Assembly: GCA_023151335.1 (NCBI GenBank)
Contig: JAKLJF010000024.1
Span: forward strand, 12,010-17,970
Length of the DNA: 5,961 nt
Direction of reading: 5' to 3'
From: Thermoanaerobaculia bacterium
GTDB lineage: Bacteria; Bacteroidota; Bacteroidia; Chitinophagales; Saprospiraceae
Numbering within the stretch: position 1 is the stretch's first letter; the number at the start of each line of letters is the position of its first letter. Position numbers and translations under genes: made by a program. Shown piece after piece: positions 1-3,112 of the stretch. The notes below the pieces were generated by a model. The model searched no databases. It saw only the letters and a program-made list of their open reading frames with translations, and was not told the DNA's origin.

Positions 1-464
1 CTGCCGCCGTTGAGATTGCTGCCATACACATAAAGATAACCTTTGACTTCATCGATATGCAGGGCGTGTCCCTTGGTCATGCCCGATCCGCCGTCGACGC
101 TCTGATAGCTCAGGTTGGAATTGGGCAGGTTATTCAGATTGACGACCTGTACGGCGCCGCCGCCTTCCGACACCACGTAAGCGTAGTGCGAGTAGGTTTT
201 GATCTCCCGCCAGTCGCTCGAAGGGCCGGTGATCTGAACAATTTGCACCGGGTTGTTCGGGTCGGTGACATTCACCACGATCATGCCGTTTTTGGCGCCT
301 ACCAGCGCATACTCATAACCGCCGGCGCTGTAACCCCAGATATTGGCCAGTTTTTGGCCGGGGAATTCGAGGGTGGAACGCAGGCTGACGTTGAGGTTTT
401 GGGAAAGGCAGGGGGAGAGGGTAATGGATAAACAGACCAGTAGAGTGTGTATTTGTTTGAGCAT
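1..464 (-). CDS. Secreted choice-of-anchor B family protein (LVIVD-type), N-terminal part
   Basis: The frame opens at an ATG (462-464) and runs off the left edge, so only the first 154 residues are visible. Residues 1-21 form a classical signal peptide (basic start MLKQ, a Leu/Val/Ile/Ser-rich core, likely cleavage after CLS before Gln22). The mature part shows IWGYSAGGYEYALVGAKNG (42-60), IVVNVTDPNNPVQIVQI (62-78), SDWREIKTYSHYAYVVSE (83-100) and VQVVNLNNLP (105-114). This order of 'WGY..EYALVG', 'VTDP.NPV' and 'W.++KTY..YAYVVSE' segments is what I recall of the choice-of-anchor B family, whose LVIVD-like repeats form a beta-propeller-like surface domain. These proteins are exported, and Bacteroidota versions often end in a type IX sorting tail, which would lie outside the window. 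Its molecular function is not known. The gene lies 107 nt downstream of the DUF2461 gene on the same strand and may be co-transcribed with it or have its own promoter; I could not find a clear one. Family assignment is fairly sure; anchor type is unseen. Confidence 0.85.
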   Translation of the reverse strand, partial: MLKQIHTLLVCLSITLSPCLSQNLNVSLRSTLEFPGQKLANIWGYSAGGYEYALVGAKNGMIVVNVTDPNNPVQIVQITGPSSDWREIKTYSHYAYVVSEGGGAVQVVNLNNLPNSNLSYQSVDGGSGMTKGHALHIDEVKGYLYVYGSNLNGG

Positions 465-571
465 AGCAACCAATAATTTCTACAATATCCGCCTGGCCGG
501 GGTCGGCGCAGAAAGGCGTAATGAAACCACCATAATAATCAGGTTTTGCGGCGTTCACCGGCGGCGCCCGT

Positions 572-1243
572 TCATTCCAACAAACTCACCCCATTCAAAT
601 CCGTTGTCAGCACCACGCTCATATAATCGAAGTAAGGCCGCATCGCCTCGAAAGTCAGTTTTACTTCCCGGAGAAAACCCTCGCGCAACACCTCGGCATC
701 GGTGAAGTTCCGTTGTACGGTAAAACTCTTTTTCCGAATCAGGTCGATGGCGGGATCGTCCTTGTCGTACCCTTTGGGAGCAGTTTTTACTTCCTCACCC
801 TGAATGGTTCCGAAATATTTTTGAAAAGTGGCGTCGGCCATGATTTGACGGACAGGCTGGGCGTCCACGGCGAATTCGTCGCGAATACGTTTGAGGTCCT
901 GGGGATTGGGCTGCCAGAAGCCGCCGCCGGCAAAGGAGGCGCCGGGCTCGATGTGAAGGTAGTATCCGCCCCGCCGCTTTTTGGTGGCGCGGGAAAAGTG
1001 AATGCCGAAATGATTCTTGTACGGCGATTTATCGGCGGAAAAGCGCACGTCGCGGTATATGCGGAACAACGTGGTTTCGTCCAGATGATCGGTTTCTCCC
1101 AGCGCCTGTTCGAGGGCGTGGGTGAATTGCTTCATGTTTTCCAGCGCGGCTTCGTAACGGGCCTTATTGGCCTGAAACCAGGGGCGGTTGTTGTTTTCGG
1201 ACAGGTCGCGCAGAAATTGCAGGGTAGCGGGGAGGATGGTCAT
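572..1243 (-). CDS. DUF2461 (TIGR02453) family protein
   Basis: A complete 223-aa protein with no signal peptide or membrane segment, so probably cytoplasmic. The start fits the family: residues 5-23 (PATLQFLRDLSENNNRPWF) match the usual 'T..FL..L..NN.R.WF' opening. Other hallmarks are FRIYRDVRFSADKSPYKNH (60-78), GGYYLHIEPG (92-101), GGGFWQP (106-112) and a late KKSFTV (171-176). The length is typical for full-length members (about 220 residues). The biochemical role of DUF2461 is not established, and nothing in this sequence reveals one. The ATG overlaps the TGA of the upstream Uma2 remnant in an ATGA, and there is no Shine-Dalgarno-like sequence in front of it, so translation is probably coupled to that short frame. 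Transcription most likely begins at the promoter-like site near 1436-1443. Confidence in the family is high; no function can be assigned. Confidence 0.93.
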   Translation of the reverse strand: MTILPATLQFLRDLSENNNRPWFQANKARYEAALENMKQFTHALEQALGETDHLDETTLFRIYRDVRFSADKSPYKNHFGIHFSRATKKRRGGYYLHIEPGASFAGGGFWQPNPQDLKRIRDEFAVDAQPVRQIMADATFQKYFGTIQGEEVKTAPKGYDKDDPAIDLIRKKSFTVQRNFTDAEVLREGFLREVKLTFEAMRPYFDYMSVVLTTDLNGVSLLE

Positions 1244-1419
1244 ATATTGAAACTGACTTTATCGTAAACGGCCTCTCTGGAAATTCGGTTGTGCGGTATC
1301 GTTACTCCGGCCATTTTTTCAAGGATTCCGTTATAAAAGGCATATTTCTCCCCCGCTTTCCGTTCGAGGCGCAGGTACTCGGCAACGCTGTATGTCTTGG
1401 TGGACGAGATAGCGGTCAT
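1240..1419 (-). pseudogene. Internally deleted Uma2-family endonuclease remnant (59 aa, both ends kept)
   Basis: This frame of 59 codons starts at ATG 1417-1419. An in-frame TTG at 1465-1467 lies inside the tandem repeat and is an unlikely start. Residues 9-47 (TYSVAEYLRLE, then EKYAFYNGILEKMAG, then PHNRIS) match the amino end of Uma2 (DUF820) proteins, whose usual pattern is 'EEYL.LE....K.EY.DG.I..MAG....HN.I'. Full proteins of this family run to about 180-200 residues and carry PD-(D/E)XK-type nuclease residues in the middle. Here homology stops near residue 47 and is followed at once by AVYDKVSFNI and a stop. That tail resembles the 'IY..V.F' ending I recall from many Uma2 proteins, so an internal deletion of roughly 120-140 codons that kept frame and both ends is inferred, with the join near 1270-1283. 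The catalytic core is absent, so nuclease activity is not expected. The stop overlaps the DUF2461 start by 4 nt, so the frame may now act only as a short translated leader. Confidence 0.72.
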
Positions 1420-1435
1420 TTGCTTTAATTTTTTA

Positions 1436-1467
1436 CAAAAATACAATTTTATGCGCAAATCACTCAA
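1436..1467 (-). promoter_or_regulatory. Bacteroidota-type promoter for the Uma2 remnant and DUF2461
   Basis: Read on the minus strand, 1436-1443 is TATTTTTG, an exact match to the Bacteroidota -7 consensus TAnnTTTG, ending 16 nt before the ATG at 1419. A TTG at 1465-1467 lies 21 nt upstream, close to the spacing expected for the -33 element, although the preceding base is A rather than T. The -33 part falls inside the first copies of the octanucleotide array. This would be the only promoter seen for the remnant and the DUF2461 gene. No transcript data are available. Confidence 0.5.
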
Positions 1468-1513
1468 TCACTCAATCACTCAATCACTCAATCACTCAAT
1501 CACTCAATCACTC
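1458..1513. repeat. Perfect tandem array, 7 x 8 bp (AATCACTC)
   Basis: Seven identical, uninterrupted copies of AATCACTC (GAGTGATT on the minus strand) fill 1458-1513, followed by CTG-containing unique sequence. The unit has no dyad symmetry and there are no spacers, so it is neither a terminator nor a CRISPR. It lies in the gap downstream of the 464-aa gene but overlaps that gene's last 14 nt, where it encodes the final Val-Ile-Glu and the TGA stop. On the minus strand the 24-nt super-period holds TGA twice, so any frame entering it is stopped quickly; on the plus strand all three frames stay open. Perfect identity points to recent expansion or ongoing homogenisation by replication slippage. 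Confidence 0.97.
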
Positions 1514-2894
1514 TGCTCAGCAGCCATTCCTTTTCCGTCAATACGGGCTCCGAAGCGATCTGCCGGCGCAACTTATCCGCGTCGCCGGGCGAGCGGCGCA
1601 GCAGGGCGCGGGTAAAGCGTACAATATTAAGATAATTTTCGCGGTGGTAGCCCACGGCCCGCTGGCGCCGGATGTAGTTGTTCATGCTGTCGAGGTGACT
1701 TTCCAGCAGATCGGTTTCGCCGGTTTCGTAATAAATTTTCAGTTGCAGGGTTTTGGCGTTCAGGCTGTTGATAAAATCTTTGTAATCGGCGCGCTGCAGG
1801 TATAAAAGGGCTGCCTTGTAATCCTGCCGGGTATAAGCCACGCGGGCCATGTTCAGGCTAAACGTTGATTCCCGGAAGCCGCGTTCCAGATAAGATTTAT
1901 ACCGGTGGATAAACTCCTCTGCCCAGGCAACTTCCTGAAGGCGAATGGCCACGCCCACAATGTTGTGAAAGGCAAAACGCGAGAGCAGTCCGTTTTCAAG
2001 CAGGAGTTCGCGATCCAGTGCTTCCCGGTAAAGTTCGAACGTGATGCGATACCAGGATTTCCCGCCCGTTTCATTGCTTTTTTTAACGCCATAATTGATG
2101 GCCAGCAGATACAGCGACCGCAGTTCCTCCGGCGGGAACCGGTCGGCAAAGTTGGAAAGCGTTTCCCGGAAACGGATAAAATACGTTTCAGCGGCGGGGT
2201 CGGCCAGGAAATGGCAGGCGTGAAAGTAAAGAGCGATAGCCGGTATGCGCAGTAATTCTTCCGTTTCCACGTGTTCAAAAATAGCGTCGAGCAACCCGAA
2301 ACGGTACTCGGTTTTGAACACCGCCTGGTGCGAACGCGCCAGACAGACGTGCCGGAGTTTGCGGGCAATATAGGTGATGTCGAGCAGGTCGGATATTTCC
2401 TGCAGGTTGAAGGCTTCGTAGCGTTTGGCGGCCGAAGCCGACTGGAACTGCTCCAGTTCGATGCGGTGCAGGTCGTCGAAGTGTTCAGCATGGCGACAGG
2501 CTTGCCGTTCACGGTCGCGGCGCACTTCGCGCAGGGCGATCTGGGCGTGTTTGGGCAGGTTTCGTTTGCGATAGGCGCCGGCCAGGCGGATCTTATTGCG
2601 CTCCGGATCGGCGAATTTTTCGCAGTATATCCAGTAATGTTCGAGCAGTTCAAGCAGGTCGCTGTTGGCCAGGCGGAGTTTCTGGTCGTCGTATTCAATA
2701 CCGGGGTAAACCGCTTCGAAAGCCTCCCGCGACTTTGGCGTTTTATCTGTTTCCACGCAATGACGGAGGTAAGCAGCCAAAGCGATCAGTTGCGCTTTGC
2801 GGTTGAAAAACGGCGAACGCGCGAACTGGTCGAATTCGCGCAGTTCGGATTTGCTCAGCCTGGCAAAGGCTTCCCACAGGAGGGTTTTTTCCAT
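1500..2894 (-). CDS. Helical cytoplasmic protein of unknown function (Bacteroidota 'SPFFN' family)
   Basis: A complete 464-aa protein from ATG 2892-2894. A GTG three codons upstream is also in frame but weaker, and the ATG sits well downstream of a good promoter-like site. There is no signal peptide or membrane segment. Residues 8-31 (EAFARLSKSELREF to SPFFN) and YPGIEYDDQKLR (63-74) form an amino-terminal signature I recall from hypothetical proteins widespread in Bacteroidota, where 'L+..E...F..F+.SP+FN' is followed by 'YPG..Y.D..+R...S.L..L.E'. The rest is almost wholly alpha-helical and rich in charged and Leu/Ala residues. Residues about 320-410 show a helix-turn-helix rhythm resembling TPR-like repeats (AEEFIHRYKSYLE, FSLNMARVAYTRQDYKAALLYL, TLQLKIYYETGETDLLESHL), suggesting a protein-binding scaffold. 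No catalytic motif is visible and no function can be given. The last three codons and stop lie in the octanucleotide array. It is divergently arranged to the large surface-protein gene. Confidence 0.85.
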   Translation of the reverse strand: MEKTLLWEAFARLSKSELREFDQFARSPFFNRKAQLIALAAYLRHCVETDKTPKSREAFEAVYPGIEYDDQKLRLANSDLLELLEHYWIYCEKFADPERNKIRLAGAYRKRNLPKHAQIALREVRRDRERQACRHAEHFDDLHRIELEQFQSASAAKRYEAFNLQEISDLLDITYIARKLRHVCLARSHQAVFKTEYRFGLLDAIFEHVETEELLRIPAIALYFHACHFLADPAAETYFIRFRETLSNFADRFPPEELRSLYLLAINYGVKKSNETGGKSWYRITFELYREALDRELLLENGLLSRFAFHNIVGVAIRLQEVAWAEEFIHRYKSYLERGFRESTFSLNMARVAYTRQDYKAALLYLQRADYKDFINSLNAKTLQLKIYYETGETDLLESHLDSMNNYIRRQRAVGYHRENYLNIVRFTRALLRRSPGDADKLRRQIASEPVLTEKEWLLSRVIE

Positions 2895-2926
2895 TTTATA
2901 CACGTTTAACGCGCCTTACCTTTTTA

Positions 2927-2958
2927 CAAAAATCTGTTTCCACAGATTTAAATCCAAA
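2927..2958 (-). promoter_or_regulatory. Promoter for the 464-aa gene
   Basis: On the minus strand TTTG (2955-2958) is followed after 20 nt by GATTTTTG (2927-2934), which differs from the Bacteroidota -7 consensus TAnnTTTG in the first base only. The spacing fits the expected 19-21 nt. Transcription would start near 2920, leaving a leader of about 25 nt before ATG 2894. The segment 2921-2933 (TTTTTACAAAAAT on the plus strand) is identical to 1430-1442 at the other minus-strand promoter. Confidence 0.5.
2930..2949. promoter_or_regulatory. Operator-like inverted repeat over the -7 box
   Basis: AAATCTG (2930-2936) and CAGATTT (2943-2949) are perfect reverse complements separated by six bases. 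The left arm overlaps the -7 element of the minus-strand promoter and the right arm lies in its spacer, where a repressor would block polymerase. A second 10-bp palindrome, GATTTAAATC (2945-2954), overlaps the right arm. The region is AT-rich, so chance dyads are fairly likely; a regulator is not identified. Confidence 0.3.
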
Positions 2959-3044
2959 TTATTGCTACATTTTTTTAAAATTTAAACTGATTATCAATTA
3001 TTTAAAATAAATAAACAAAAAAGTACGCTACAATTTTAAATTTT

Positions 3045-3052
3045 TGTCTTTG
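3045..3052 (+). promoter_or_regulatory. Possible -7 element for the large surface-protein gene
   Basis: TGTCTTTG differs from the TAnnTTTG consensus at one base and would start transcription about 55 nt before ATG 3113. No TTTG element is present 19-21 nt upstream; that stretch is A/T-rich instead. This is the best candidate in the plus-strand half of the 218-nt divergent region, but it is weak. Confidence 0.25.
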
Positions 3053-3112
3053 CGCATCGAGCCAGCATCCGGCACATTTGCAGTATCAAATACATTGTGA
3101 AAAGTCCCACGC

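Larger units (their letters stand above)
2895..3112. other. Divergent AT-rich intergenic region
   Basis: These 218 nt separate the two divergent genes and are much more AT-rich than the flanking coding DNA, most strongly between about 2940 and 3050 where A/T tracts dominate. It carries the minus-strand promoter and dyad near 2927-2958 and the weak plus-strand -7 candidate at 3045. The last 60 nt before ATG 3113 are more balanced in composition and probably form the surface-protein leader. I see no tRNA, small ORF or hairpin terminator in it. Confidence 0.8.

Noticed and set aside
465..571. Terminator or promoter between DUF2461 and the choice-of-anchor B gene
   Set aside because: Only weak dyads are seen (AAACC/GGTTT with a 13-nt loop, and a 4-bp GGCG/CGCC pairing), with no T-run after them and no convincing TAnnTTTG box.
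713..1267. 184-codon open frame on the plus strand antisense to DUF2461
   Set aside because: It mirrors a strongly recognised family protein on the other strand and its translation shows no domain; it is a composition shadow.
1458..1513. CRISPR array
   Set aside because: Units are 8 bp, directly adjacent, with no spacers and no cas genes.
1397..1615. Plus-strand 72-codon frame across the octanucleotide array (repeating NHSITQSL)
   Set aside because: The array is open in every plus frame by its nature, and the flanks are antisense to the 464-aa gene and the Uma2 remnant, so it is not evidence of a gene.
2895..2903. GTG start giving a protein three residues longer
   Set aside because: The ATG at 2892-2894 is a stronger start codon at a suitable distance from the promoter, and the extra residues carry no family signature.
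1853..2909. Long open frames in other phases of the 464-aa gene (minus 1853-2698; plus 2271-2909 and 1905-2255)
   Set aside because: Their translations have unnatural composition and no motifs, whereas the 464-aa frame has a coherent helical pattern, a family-like amino end and a promoter.
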